Shown here one piece after another: positions 7,674-16,031 of a stretch of 64,000 nucleotides of DNA. A program made the translations under genes and the position numbers. Source of the stretch: Lachnospiraceae bacterium (lineage in GTDB: Bacteria; Bacillota; Clostridia; Lachnospirales; Lachnospiraceae). The notes beneath the pieces were generated by a model. The model worked only from the letters and a program-made list of their open reading frames with translations, had not been told where the DNA came from and did no database searches. The stretch lies in the NCBI GenBank assembly GCA_017427685.1, contig JAFRSH010000038.1, positions 44,595 to 108,594 on the forward strand. The letters are read 5' to 3'. Within the stretch, counting starts at the first letter, position 1; each line of letters starts with the position of its first letter.

Positions 7674-7743
7674 CGCATTTACTTACATTATAGCACGCAC
7701 AGTCGCAAAATTCAACAAATTTGCGAGAAAGGAGGAAGCAGGT

Positions 7744-8160
7744 ATGAGCAATTTGTCGCAGTGGTCCAAAGATGTAAAGAAAGCTCTGATCGACAAGGAT
7801 ATGACCATGAGAGAGCTTGGCGAACAGCTTGGATACAGCACGGCAGTTATATCTTCGGTGATCGGAGGCAGGTACTCCAACGCCAGTTACAAGGAGATTG
7901 TTGAGAAGATCAACGGTACCCTTGGAACGGAGGGGATGCCTGAAAGAGTCACCACACCATCGGATGAGTGGTGCTGCGAGGTTAAGGTTGAGCTTGTCAA
8001 AAGAGGAATGACAGTCAACGACCTTGCAGAACAGGCGGGCGTATCGAGAGATCGGATGTCCCTTGTTATCAACGGCAAGATGATGAACGAAGAGATCGCT
8101 GCAAAAGTCGTTGAGCTACTGGGAATCGGAGTTCCGGTGGTGTCCTCGAACCGTACTTAA
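7744..8160 (+). CDS. Cro-like regulator with two tandem HTH domains
   Basis: A 138-residue protein made of two XRE-type HTH units: residues about 5-55 (MTMRELGEQLGYSTAVISSV) and about 75-125 (MTVNDLAEQAGVSRDRMSLV). The two halves resemble each other, so it looks like an internal duplication. AAAGGAGG precedes the ATG at 7744. As first gene of the rightward early operon it occupies the Cro position. A two-HTH monomer could bind a whole operator palindrome without dimerising; that is inference. Confidence 0.8.
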   Translation: MSNLSQWSKDVKKALIDKDMTMRELGEQLGYSTAVISSVIGGRYSNASYKEIVEKINGTLGTEGMPERVTTPSDEWCCEVKVELVKRGMTVNDLAEQAGVSRDRMSLVINGKMMNEEIAAKVVELLGIGVPVVSSNRT

Positions 8161-8188
8161 ATTATGCAGGAAAGGACAGGAAATTTGA

Positions 8189-8689
8189 ATGGGAAAAGGC
8201 TCTATAAATGATAATACGAATGTATATTTTAGGGCGAGAAAAGAGGCAGCAACCTACAATGAGAGGCTATACAGCAGAGAGGGAGCTGCGGAACTGTTAG
8301 GAATATCGGTGTCAACACTTGCAGACTATGAACTTGGCAATACAAAGGTTGTGCCGGTGGATAAGGTGGTCTTGATGGCGGACCTCTACAACGCTCCGGA
8401 GCTGATTTCCGGATACTGCGTACACGAGTGCCCGATTCACGGATTCCTGCCACTTGCAACGAAAGAGAAGAATCTGCAGGGGATAGCACTGAGGCTCTTA
8501 AAAGGTTTCAACGAGGAAGAACTGAAACAGATGAAAAGTGATCTGATCGATGTTACGGCTGACGGAGATCTGACAGAGGAAGAGATCCCGAAACTCAACG
8601 AGATCATGAAGAAACTCGAAGGACTCGCAGGAACGATAAGCGAAATGAAGATCGTTACGGAGAAGTTCATCAGGAACCTTAAGAGCTGA
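8189..8689 (+). CDS. HTH-type phage regulator
   Basis: A 166-residue protein with an XRE HTH at about residues 15-65 (SREGAAELLGISVSTLADYE) and a long helical C-terminal region with a Cys-x3-Cys-x2-His stretch near residue 77. It follows the Cro-like gene by 28 bases with an AGGA ribosome site. It may be an antirepressor-type or early regulator; the exact role is not clear. Confidence 0.75.
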   Translation: MGKGSINDNTNVYFRARKEAATYNERLYSREGAAELLGISVSTLADYELGNTKVVPVDKVVLMADLYNAPELISGYCVHECPIHGFLPLATKEKNLQGIALRLLKGFNEEELKQMKSDLIDVTADGDLTEEEIPKLNEIMKKLEGLAGTISEMKIVTEKFIRNLKS

Positions 8690-8703
8690 CCGGAAAGGAG
8701 TAT

Positions 8704-9411
8704 ATGCGGATGAAAGGAATTAAGGTGGTTGCTCTACTGGCGAAAGCGGGAATAGTTGTAGCATCCACAGCCTGGCTGACAGCCGGAGTAATACAGCTTG
8801 GAGCCACGGAAGAAAGGCCGAGCATTGCAGAAACAGCTGAAATCACAACAGCAGAAACGGCGTCAATTACGGAAATGATAAACGAAGAGACGTTCAGTCT
8901 TGAAGTTTCATCAGCTCCGGAAACTATCTGGGAGGAACCGGACAAAGTTGCCGACGAAGATACGGTAGTGGAAGAACCGGTACAGGAAGCCGCAGAAGAG
9001 GAAGTTGCAGAAGAGGAAGCTATACAGGACTTTGAAGTTCACCTGAGTGAAGAGGATGAATGGATTATCCTGAAAATAGCGATGGCAGAGGCAGAGGGAG
9101 AAGACCCCGAAGGCTATGCACTTGTAATGAGAGTAGTGCTTAACAGGGTAGCGGATCCTATGTTCCCGGATACCGTAAGCGGAGTAGTCTTCCAGAAAGA
9201 TCAGTTCAGTCCGGTATGGAACGGAAGATACGACAGGGTGGTTCCGGATGCGGTGTGTTACACGGCGCTTGATCTGATAAGGAGCGGTTGGGACGACTCA
9301 CAGGGAGCCACATATTTTGAAGCCGGCGGAAAGTCAGAGTGGCATAAGACTCACCTGAAATTCCTGTTTGTGCATGGCGGGCATCATTTCTACAAGGAAA
9401 AGGGGGAATGA
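8704..9411 (+). CDS. Membrane-anchored cell-wall hydrolase (SleB/Hydrolase_2 domain)
   Basis: A 235-residue protein. Residues 1-30 form a basic start plus one hydrophobic segment (signal anchor), about 35-115 is an acidic, glutamate-rich linker, and about 118-233 is a cell-wall hydrolase domain of the SleB type, with the catalytic-type glutamate in KIAMAEAEGE, the NRV segment and the terminal FLFVHGGHHFY. It acts on peptidoglycan outside the membrane. It is unusual because it lies in the early operon, 42 kb from the lysis genes. Start ATG 8704 follows GGAAAGGAG. Confidence 0.8.
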   Translation: MRMKGIKVVALLAKAGIVVASTAWLTAGVIQLGATEERPSIAETAEITTAETASITEMINEETFSLEVSSAPETIWEEPDKVADEDTVVEEPVQEAAEEEVAEEEAIQDFEVHLSEEDEWIILKIAMAEAEGEDPEGYALVMRVVLNRVADPMFPDTVSGVVFQKDQFSPVWNGRYDRVVPDAVCYTALDLIRSGWDDSQGATYFEAGGKSEWHKTHLKFLFVHGGHHFYKEKGE

Positions 9412-9689
9412 GCGTGAAAAGGATATGCAGATGGACCTCGAGATACTGGTTTTGGTTTTCTCTTGGCTGCATCCTGACAAGGATTGCCGCTGAACGGGCA
9501 TACATAGAGAGAGGGTACAAGGCAATAGGAGGGGAATGGCTGATCCTTCCGATGATCCTGCTCCTTGTATGGTTCGTGAGAGACCTGGCAGGCTCTATCA
9601 GACGGATGAAAAAGGAAGAGGAACATGAGAGAAGAATTACAGAATATCGTAGAAGAGTACAGGAAAAACGGCTATCCGCTCGAAGATAA
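9408..9689 (+). CDS. Small membrane protein
   Basis: A 93-residue protein with two hydrophobic segments (about 13-27 and 43-60) and a strongly basic, coiled C-terminal tail (from 65). It starts at an ATGA overlap with the hydrolase gene, so the two are probably made together. Function not recognised. Confidence 0.65.
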   Translation: MSVKRICRWTSRYWFWFSLGCILTRIAAERAYIERGYKAIGGEWLILPMILLLVWFVRDLAGSIRRMKKEEEHERRITEYRRRVQEKRLSARR

Positions 9690-9924
9690 GGAAGCCGAGG
9701 AGATAAAGGAACTCTGCTACAGAAAAATGGAAGTGGCCAACATAGAAGACAAGGAAGGATACCTGCCCCTGTTATTTAAGGACATGGTAAAAGAGCATTT
9801 CTTCCGGATGGCGGTAAATGCTAAGTCCATTCTGATGATGATGGAAAAGGAGGGGGAAGGGAATGTGCGAGATATGCAGACAGATACCTTGTCACCCAAG
9901 ATGTCCGAATGCGCCGGAGCCTGA
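9625..9924 (+). CDS. Hypothetical phage protein
   Basis: A 99-residue charged, helical protein beginning MREELQNIVEEYRKNGYP. A good AGGAAGAGG ribosome site precedes the ATG. It overlaps the gene before it by 65 bases and the zinc-ribbon gene after it by 62, which is tight but in keeping with this operon. Confidence 0.55.
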   Translation: MREELQNIVEEYRKNGYPLEDKEAEEIKELCYRKMEVANIEDKEGYLPLLFKDMVKEHFFRMAVNAKSILMMMEKEGEGNVRDMQTDTLSPKMSECAGA

Positions 9925-10078
9925 ACCTAAATACGAGTGTTCTGAGTGCGGCGAAGGGATTTATGAGGGCGACAGGTACTTCGACGGTCCGGACGGATAT
10001 ATATGTGAGGACTGCATGGAAAACAAGTCGGTAGAAGATGTACTTGGGTTATTTGGCGAAGTTTTAACTACAGCATAA
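9863..10078 (+). CDS. Small zinc-ribbon protein
   Basis: A 71-residue protein with four Cys pairs: CEIC (2-5), CHPRC (10-14), CSEC (25-28) and CEDC (48-51), enough for one or two zinc sites. GGAGGGGG precedes the ATG. It is encoded just before recT. Function unknown; nucleic-acid or protein binding is likely. Confidence 0.65.
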   Translation: MCEICRQIPCHPRCPNAPEPEPKYECSECGEGIYEGDRYFDGPDGYICEDCMENKSVEDVLGLFGEVLTTA

Positions 10079-10098
10079 AAAAGGAGGAAAGAAGAAAC

Positions 10099-11016
10099 AT
10101 GGCAGAACAGCAGAAACAGCAGACGGGCGTTACGGTAATGACGCAGATCAAACAGAGCCTTGCGGACGAGGGCGTGAAAAAGAAGTTCAATGAAGTCCTC
10201 GGGCAGAAAGCTCCGCAGTTTATGGCATCCATTCTGAATGTGGTTGCAGGAAGTCAGCAGCTGAAACAGTGCAGCGCAAACTCAATCTTGAGTGCGGCCT
10301 GCGTAGCAGCGACATACGACCTGCCGATCGACAGCAATCTCGGGTTTTCGGCCATCGTGCCGTACAACAGCAGCAAGTACAATCCGCAGACGAGATCATG
10401 GGAAAAGATCCCGGTAGCGCAGTTCCAGATTATGTATAAGGGATTCATACAGCTTGCCATCCGTTCGGGGTATTACAAGCGTATGAATTATGCGGTTGTC
10501 TATGAGGACGAGCTGAAGAGCTACAATCCGATCACCGGCGAGCTTGCGTTTGTGGAAGACTTCTCCAACTGCACCATGAGGGCAAAGGGAGACGAGGCAA
10601 ACGTGGCCGGATACTATGCGAGATTCGAGCTTGTTACCGGATATACGCAGGAACTGTACATGACGAAGACGGCAGTTGAGAACCACGCAAGGAAGTATTC
10701 CCAGGCGTACAGGTATGACCTGAACAACAACAAGCAGTCGTCAAAGTGGTCAACGGATTTTGAGGCGATGGCGCTGAAAACAGTCATTAAGCAGCTGCTG
10801 AGCAAGTGGGGGATCCTGTCTGTGGATATGCAGAGAGCAATCCAGGACGATCAGAAGACCTATGACGAGGAAGGCAAGGAAGATTACGGGGATAACAAGC
10901 CGGATGTGGTTGAGGCGGTAGATGCGTTTGCGGAAGCAGCGCCCCAGGTCGAAAACATTCCGGAACAGCAGGAAGGACCGCAGGAAGTAGATGGGTTGTT
11001 ATTTGAAGAGGCTTAA
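10099..11016 (+). CDS. recT: RecT-family single-strand annealing recombinase
   Basis: A 305-residue RecT protein. The family core is visible from about residue 40 to 250, including the ATYDLPIDSNLGFSAIVPY block near 75, QIMYKGFIQLAIRSG near 112, and the C-terminal MALKTVIKQLLSKWG near 215, followed by an acidic tail. RecT anneals complementary single strands in phage recombination. The neighbouring nuclease gene should make its substrate. Ribosome site AAAGGAGG. Confidence 0.95.
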   Translation: MAEQQKQQTGVTVMTQIKQSLADEGVKKKFNEVLGQKAPQFMASILNVVAGSQQLKQCSANSILSAACVAATYDLPIDSNLGFSAIVPYNSSKYNPQTRSWEKIPVAQFQIMYKGFIQLAIRSGYYKRMNYAVVYEDELKSYNPITGELAFVEDFSNCTMRAKGDEANVAGYYARFELVTGYTQELYMTKTAVENHARKYSQAYRYDLNNNKQSSKWSTDFEAMALKTVIKQLLSKWGILSVDMQRAIQDDQKTYDEEGKEDYGDNKPDVVEAVDAFAEAAPQVENIPEQQEGPQEVDGLLFEEA

Positions 11017-11033
11017 AGGGAAGGAGAAAGAAT

Positions 11034-11831
11034 ATGCAACTGACTGATTCAAATTATTACAGCAAAGAGGCCGACAAAGAGTACATGAGCGTGAGCCAGT
11101 TCAAGGATTTCGCAGGTACTTACGGAAAACTGCCGTGTGAGTTCACGGCGATAGAAAAGATGGAAAGGAGATGGGAAGAGGAGCCGAGTACGGCGATGAT
11201 GGTTGGAAGCTATGTGGACGCTTACTTTGAAGGGACTCTCGACAGATTCAAGGCAGAGAATCCCTCATTGTTTAAGAAAGACGGAAGCCTCAAAGCGGAA
11301 TATATCAAGGCCGACAGCATTATCGCAAGGATAGAAAGGGACGAATATTTTATGAAATATATGTCCGGACAGAAGCAGGTGATCATGACCGGAGAACTGT
11401 TCGGAGCAAAATGGAAGATCAAGATAGACAGCTATTTGCCGGATGTGGCGATTGTCGATCTCAAAGTAATGAGTTCTATTACGGAGCTGAAATGGGTGAA
11501 AGACCTCGGATATTTGGATTTCGTCAGATATTGGGGTTACGACATCCAGGGAGCGGTATATCAGGAGATCGTCAGACAGAACACGGGAAAGAAGCTGCCG
11601 TTTTATATTGCGGGAGCAACGAAACAGGACGAGCCGGATATCCAGATCATCCACGTTACGGACAACTACCTGCAGGAAGCCCTCTCGATGGTAGAGGCGA
11701 ATATGCCGAGAGTCCTTGCGGTAAAGAACGGAGAGAGAGAACCGGACAGATGCGAACTCTGTGATTGCTGCAGACACACGAGGGTACTGACAAAGCCTAT
11801 CTCCATAGCGGACCTCACGGCAGGAATCTGA
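11034..11831 (+). CDS. PD-(D/E)XK exonuclease partner of RecT (RecE/DUF3799-like)
   Basis: A 265-residue protein of the phage PD-(D/E)XK nuclease group. Visible motifs are GSYVDAYFEG near 62, the IDSYLPDVAIVDLKVMSS block (D-x(n)-D-L-K, about 131-148) and Q-Y in GYDIQGAVYQEIV near 170. The C-terminus has clustered cysteines (CELCDCC, about 241-247), as in nucleases with an iron-sulphur cluster. It probably digests one strand to feed RecT, encoded 17 bases upstream. Confidence 0.8.
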   Translation: MQLTDSNYYSKEADKEYMSVSQFKDFAGTYGKLPCEFTAIEKMERRWEEEPSTAMMVGSYVDAYFEGTLDRFKAENPSLFKKDGSLKAEYIKADSIIARIERDEYFMKYMSGQKQVIMTGELFGAKWKIKIDSYLPDVAIVDLKVMSSITELKWVKDLGYLDFVRYWGYDIQGAVYQEIVRQNTGKKLPFYIAGATKQDEPDIQIIHVTDNYLQEALSMVEANMPRVLAVKNGEREPDRCELCDCCRHTRVLTKPISIADLTAGI

Positions 11832-11847
11832 GCGGGAGGGAAACAGC

Positions 11848-12627
11848 ATGGACAGCAAGAAATATTATTATCTGAAATTGAAGGAGGATTTCTTCGAGTC
11901 AGATGAAATGCTGATTCTGCAGAGGATGCCGAGCGGGTACCTATACAGCGACATCCTGATGAAGCTGTACCTCAGGAGTCTTAAAGACGAAGGGAAGCTG
12001 ATGTACAGGAGCCGGATCCCTTACTCTCCGGAAGTGCTTGCGACGGTCTGCAGGCACGAGGTCGGGATTATAGAGAAAGCCCTGGATGTGTTTCAGCAGT
12101 TAGGTCTTGTGGAGATTTTGGATAACGGAGCCATCTACATGATGGATATTCAGAACTTCATAGGGCAGTCCTCTACGGAAGCCGACAGGAAGAGGGAGTA
12201 CAGGGCAAGGGTGGAAGCCGAGAGAGTTGTAGCGACGGAAGCCCCTGCAGAGCTTCCCAAGATATCGGATGAGATGGTGGCGGAGATTATGGCGGCTCCA
12301 AAGGACACGCAGTCCAACAGGGCAATCAATAGCTACTCAGCATCATTCGAGGATTTTTGGAAGATATATCCGAGAAAGGCTGACAAGGCACAGGCGTACA
12401 AGAAGTATAACGCCAGGATCAAGGACGGGTTCAGTCCAGAAGAACTCCTAAAGGCAGCAGAGAACTATGCGGCACAATGCCGGAGGGAAAGGACGGAAGA
12501 AAGGTATATAAAGCACGGCAAGACGTTCTTGGGAGAAAGCACACCTTTTATCGACTATTTGCCAAAAGACGGCGCACAGGATCATAAGGAAGCCGTAAAC
12601 GATGATGTGAACCCGTTCAGAAAGTAG
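11848..12627 (+). CDS. Phage replisome organiser (DnaD-like initiator)
   Basis: A 259-residue protein. The N-terminal winged-helix domain (about 1-115; KKYYYLKLKEDFFESDEM at the start) is the phage replisome organiser family, and a second helical domain (about 160-235; FEDFWKIYPRKADKAQAYKK) resembles phage helicase-loading proteins. It should bind the origin and recruit the helicase loader encoded next. Confidence 0.85.
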   Translation: MDSKKYYYLKLKEDFFESDEMLILQRMPSGYLYSDILMKLYLRSLKDEGKLMYRSRIPYSPEVLATVCRHEVGIIEKALDVFQQLGLVEILDNGAIYMMDIQNFIGQSSTEADRKREYRARVEAERVVATEAPAELPKISDEMVAEIMAAPKDTQSNRAINSYSASFEDFWKIYPRKADKAQAYKKYNARIKDGFSPEELLKAAENYAAQCRRERTEERYIKHGKTFLGESTPFIDYLPKDGAQDHKEAVNDDVNPFRK

Positions 12628-12635
12628 AGGTGACT

Positions 12636-13493
12636 ATGGACGAAATAGAAAATATCATAGGTGGCATGATTCCCAAAAGACCGGATCCCGAAAACGGAGA
12701 CTTCTACGATAAGGAAGGTCTTCTCTGCTGCGGGAAGTGTAAGACCAGAAAAGAAACAAAGGTGACATTTCCGGAAATGTTCGGTAGAGAGCGCGACAAG
12801 GTAGTACCGGTGATGTGCGAGTGTCAGAAAAAAGAGCGGGACGAGACAGAAAGACGGTTCCGGCAGGAAGAGGAAATGCGCAGACTGGAAGACCTGAGGA
12901 GAAGCAGCCTGATAGAAGAGAAGTTCAGAAAGGCGACTCTTGACCGGTTCCAGAAGACCGAGGACAACCAGAAGCTGTATTCGGTAGCGAGGAAGTACGT
13001 TGACAATTTCGAGCAGATGGAAAAGGACAATCAGGGACTTCTGTTCTACGGAGTGGTCGGTACCGGAAAAAGCTACACGGCAGCCTGTATTGCGAACGAA
13101 CTTCTGAACAGGCAGACAACAGTGATCATGACATCGTTCGTAAAGATTCTGCAGGAGATACAACAGCCACAGACTGATGAAAGCGATTTTATGAGCAAGC
13201 TGAATTATCCGAGGCTGCTTATCATCGACGATCTTGGAACGGAAAGGAACACGGAGTACGCATTGGAAAAGGTCTACAATGTGATTGACAGCCGGTACAG
13301 GGTAAGGAAACCGCTGATCCTCACCACCAACCTGAGCCTGCAGGAAATGCAGGACACTCCGGACATCCGGTACAAAAGAATATATGACAGAATCTTTGAG
13401 ATGTGCTATCCGGTAAGAGCAACGGGCAGGTCTTGGAGGGAACAGGAGGCGGCACGCAGGTACGACAGCATGAAGAAACTGATGGAGGAATGA
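12636..13493 (+). CDS. DnaC-like helicase loader ATPase
   Basis: An AAA+ protein of 285 residues. It has an N-terminal zinc-type cysteine set (Cys31, 32, 35 and 61, 63), Walker A GVVGTGKS (139-146), and Walker B LLIIDDLGTE near 190. It loads the replicative helicase; no phage DnaB is present, so the host helicase is presumably used. ATG 12636 is preferred to the in-frame GTG at 12630 because AGAGG ends at 12630. Confidence 0.9.
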   Translation: MDEIENIIGGMIPKRPDPENGDFYDKEGLLCCGKCKTRKETKVTFPEMFGRERDKVVPVMCECQKKERDETERRFRQEEEMRRLEDLRRSSLIEEKFRKATLDRFQKTEDNQKLYSVARKYVDNFEQMEKDNQGLLFYGVVGTGKSYTAACIANELLNRQTTVIMTSFVKILQEIQQPQTDESDFMSKLNYPRLLIIDDLGTERNTEYALEKVYNVIDSRYRVRKPLILTTNLSLQEMQDTPDIRYKRIYDRIFEMCYPVRATGRSWREQEAARRYDSMKKLMEE

Positions 13494-13495
13494 CG

Positions 13496-13684
13496 ATGGC
13501 AAATGCAAATGAGTTTGAGTTGGTGATTTACAACCAGGAAGACAGGCTGACGGTAGCGCAGATCCTTGTGAAGAACGGTTACACGGTGGCACAGGGGAAG
13601 AGAAAGAAGACGGAGAGCGGGAAACAGCTCGATTACTTCCTCAAGGTCAGTCAGGACGCCGAGAACGCTGACACAAGCAGGTAG
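13496..13684 (+). CDS. Small hypothetical phage protein
   Basis: A 62-residue protein starting MANANEFELVIYNQED. GGAGG at 13484-13488 is best spaced for ATG 13496, although an ATG at 13490 overlaps the stop of the loader gene. Predicted small alpha/beta fold with a basic loop. Function unknown. Confidence 0.6.
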   Translation: MANANEFELVIYNQEDRLTVAQILVKNGYTVAQGKRKKTESGKQLDYFLKVSQDAENADTSR

Positions 13685-13692
13685 GAGGGCTT

Positions 13693-14148
13693 ATGGAAGC
13701 AGACAAGGAGGAAGCGTTGAAGCAGATAAGATTCACGATACCAGGAGAACCGTTCGGAAAGCAAAGGCCGAGGGTGGTAAGCAGAGGGAGTTTCAGCAAG
13801 GCATACACCCCAAAAGAGACAGTAAGCTATGAAAATCTTGTAAAGCTGATGTATCAGCAGGAGGCCAAAGGAAAGAGGTTTCCGGAAGACGCAATGTTTG
13901 ATGTGAGGATAGTTGCGTATTACGGGATCCCAAAGTCGGTGAGCAAGAAAAAGCAGCGGCTCATGTTGGAGCATAAGCTGAGGCCGGTCAAGAAGCCGGA
14001 CTGGGACAATATCGGGAAGATCATCTGCGACAGCCTGAACACGATAGCGTACAAGGACGATTCGGCAGTCGTTGATGCGCAGGTAAGGAAGTTCTACTCG
14101 GAGACACCGAGGGTGGACGTCCTGATAAAAGTAGTTAATTCGATCTGA
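13693..14148 (+). CDS. rusA: RusA-like Holliday junction resolvase
   Basis: A 151-residue RusA family endonuclease. Visible are the N-terminal FTIPGEPFGKQRPR, the acidic active-site cluster PDWDNIGKIICDSLN near 105, and the DDSAVVDAQVRKFY block near 125. It resolves branched DNA during phage recombination and packaging. It overlaps nothing and follows the small gene by 8 bases. Confidence 0.92.
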   Translation: MEADKEEALKQIRFTIPGEPFGKQRPRVVSRGSFSKAYTPKETVSYENLVKLMYQQEAKGKRFPEDAMFDVRIVAYYGIPKSVSKKKQRLMLEHKLRPVKKPDWDNIGKIICDSLNTIAYKDDSAVVDAQVRKFYSETPRVDVLIKVVNSI

Positions 14149-14162
14149 AAGGAGAACATAAG

Positions 14163-14960
14163 ATGTTTGAGAAAGTAAATCCGGAACATCCGGACAAGAT
14201 AGCTGACAGGATAGCGGGAGCACTGGTGGATTACGCATACACCCAGGAGGAGAATCCGAAGATAGCGGTAGAGGTACTGATAGGACACAACTTCTGCCAT
14301 GTGATCACGGAAACATCCGTAACCATCCCCAAGGAGTTTGTGACAAAGACGGTAAAGAGGATCTGCAAGGAAAGCATCATTGTAGATTATTTGGAATGCA
14401 GGCAGGACAAGCACCTTGCAAAGAACCAGGACGGAGCTGTTAGATGCGGCGACAATGGAATCTTCAAGGGCTGTCCGGTAACGGACGAGCAGAACGAACT
14501 GACAGACCTGGCAAAGAGGATCTACGACAGGATACCTTATGACGGTAAATATATCCTTGACGGGGAATCCCTCACGGTATGTCAGAGCCACGCAGCACCA
14601 AACGACATGAGAGAGGTCCTTGAGGAATATCCGGAAGCGAAGATCAACCCTCTGGGATACTGGAATGGTGGAGTGAACGTGGACACGGGGGCAACTAACA
14701 GGAAACTCGGCTCGGATATGGGTGACGCAGTAACGGGCGGCGGACTGCACGGAAAAGACCTGTCAAAAGCGGATGTATCGGTGAACATCTACGCGCACAT
14801 CGAGGCACAGAGAACCGGACAGGAAGTCAAGCTCCGCTGCTCGATCGGAGATACGGAAGTCGGCGGCATCCCTTATGAGCAGATCGTAAAGACAGCAAGG
14901 GAGTATGTTGAGTCTGTAGGAGGATTCGAGAAACTGGCAGAGTGGGGCTTAATAAGATAA
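14163..14960 (+). CDS. Short phage S-adenosylmethionine synthetase (MetK family)
   Basis: A 265-residue protein with MetK landmarks: HPDKIADRIAGALVDYAY near the start (ATP-binding His and Lys), the T-E-T-S strand near 50, GDNGIFKGCPVTDEQN near 97, NVDTGATNRKLGSDMGDAV and the GGGLHGKDLSKADVSVN segment near 200 that matches the MetK GGGAFSGKD region. Cellular MetK is about 390 residues, so this is a compact version missing part of the N-terminal segment and loops. It makes SAM from ATP and methionine, and may supply the adenine methyltransferase gene at 19.7 kb. Confidence 0.85.
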   Translation: MFEKVNPEHPDKIADRIAGALVDYAYTQEENPKIAVEVLIGHNFCHVITETSVTIPKEFVTKTVKRICKESIIVDYLECRQDKHLAKNQDGAVRCGDNGIFKGCPVTDEQNELTDLAKRIYDRIPYDGKYILDGESLTVCQSHAAPNDMREVLEEYPEAKINPLGYWNGGVNVDTGATNRKLGSDMGDAVTGGGLHGKDLSKADVSVNIYAHIEAQRTGQEVKLRCSIGDTEVGGIPYEQIVKTAREYVESVGGFEKLAEWGLIR

Positions 14961-14979
14961 ACAAGGAGGAAGAAAAGAC

Positions 14980-16029
14980 ATGGCAGCAAGAAAAGTAAAG
15001 CAGGTGGAACCGGAAAAGGTCGAATGTGAGATCGTTACAACGGAAACGCTGCCTGCACCAAAGGCGGAGATGGAATTTCGGCTTATCAATCCGACGGAGG
15101 ACGGATTCCTGAGAAGAATACAGTGGAACCGTCCCGAGTTGGAAGCAGCAATCAGGGAAAAGGTGGCCGCATATGAGAATGTTATCTATACAGAAGAGAA
15201 CATTCAGCAGGCCAAGGCGGACAGGGCAGAGCTTAACAAACTCACCAATGCGATCGAAGAGCGCAGGAAGATGGTTAAGAATATCATCATGGAGCCTTAT
15301 ACGGAGTTTGAAAAGGAGATCAAGGAAGTCCTTGAACTTATAAAGAAACCTGCGGGCCTCATCGATGCGACGGTAAAGGAATACGAGAATCAGCAGAAAG
15401 AGGAAAAGAGAAAGAAGATCCTCGCAGTATATGAGGAAGGGATCGGAGAACTGGCATCCGTACTTCCGTTTGAAAAGGTGTTTGATCCGAGGTACCTGAA
15501 CGCAACCTACGCACTCGGAAAGGCACAGACAGAGGTAAGGGAAAAGATAGAGCGTGTTAAGAGGGATCTCGACACGATAGACGGGCTCGACAGCAAGTAC
15601 AAGCTGAACGCAAAGGATGTCTATATCAAGACGCTCGACCTGTCCAAGGCATTGGCCGAGAACAAGAGGCTGACAGACCTTGAAGAGAAACTTGAAGCAG
15701 AGAAGAGACGCAAAGCGGAGGAAGAAGCAGAGCGTAAGAGACTTGAAGAAGAGCGCAGGAAAGCCGAGGAAGAAAGAAAAGAGGAAGAAGCGGTAAAGGC
15801 GGCAGAGGAACCGAAGGCCGAAGCTCCTGCTCCGGAAACTCCTGCACAGCAGCCGGAAGAGCAGAAGGCAGAGACTGAGGTTGTCGATCCGTTTGCCCCC
15901 AAGGCTGAGGCACCGAAGGAAGAGCCGAAGAAATACCGCACAAGATTTTACGCCCTGGGTACCAGAGAACAGCTGAACGGACTGATCCAATATATGAAAG
16001 AGAACAAAATCGAGTACGGGAGGATTTAG
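14980..16029 (+). CDS. DUF1351 phage protein
   Basis: A 349-residue, highly charged coiled-coil protein of the DUF1351 family found beside recombination genes in Firmicutes phages. Residues about 60-240 form the conserved helical core (RPELEAAIREKVAAYENV, KADRAELNKL), about 230-265 a Glu/Lys/Arg repeat coil and about 265-310 an Ala/Pro/Glu linker, ending in a small domain (FYALGTREQLNGLIQYMK). Molecular role not known. Confidence 0.75.
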   Translation: MAARKVKQVEPEKVECEIVTTETLPAPKAEMEFRLINPTEDGFLRRIQWNRPELEAAIREKVAAYENVIYTEENIQQAKADRAELNKLTNAIEERRKMVKNIIMEPYTEFEKEIKEVLELIKKPAGLIDATVKEYENQQKEEKRKKILAVYEEGIGELASVLPFEKVFDPRYLNATYALGKAQTEVREKIERVKRDLDTIDGLDSKYKLNAKDVYIKTLDLSKALAENKRLTDLEEKLEAEKRRKAEEEAERKRLEEERRKAEEERKEEEAVKAAEEPKAEAPAPETPAQQPEEQKAETEVVDPFAPKAEAPKEEPKKYRTRFYALGTREQLNGLIQYMKENKIEYGRI

Positions 16030-16031
16030 CA

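Larger units (their letters stand above)
7520..7743. promoter_or_regulatory. Lysogeny control region with multiple operator sites
   Basis: A 224-bp divergent intergenic region between the repressor and the Cro-like gene. It holds several copies of an ACTCGCA/TGCGAG half-site: TCTCGCATTTGAGA (7545-7558), ACTCGCATATACGAAGT (7575-7591), TTGCGAG (7625-7631), TTTGCGAGT (7658-7666), and an inverted pair TCGCAAA (7703-7709) with TTTGCGA (7720-7726). Such clusters are typical of phage immunity regions. Confidence 0.75.
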
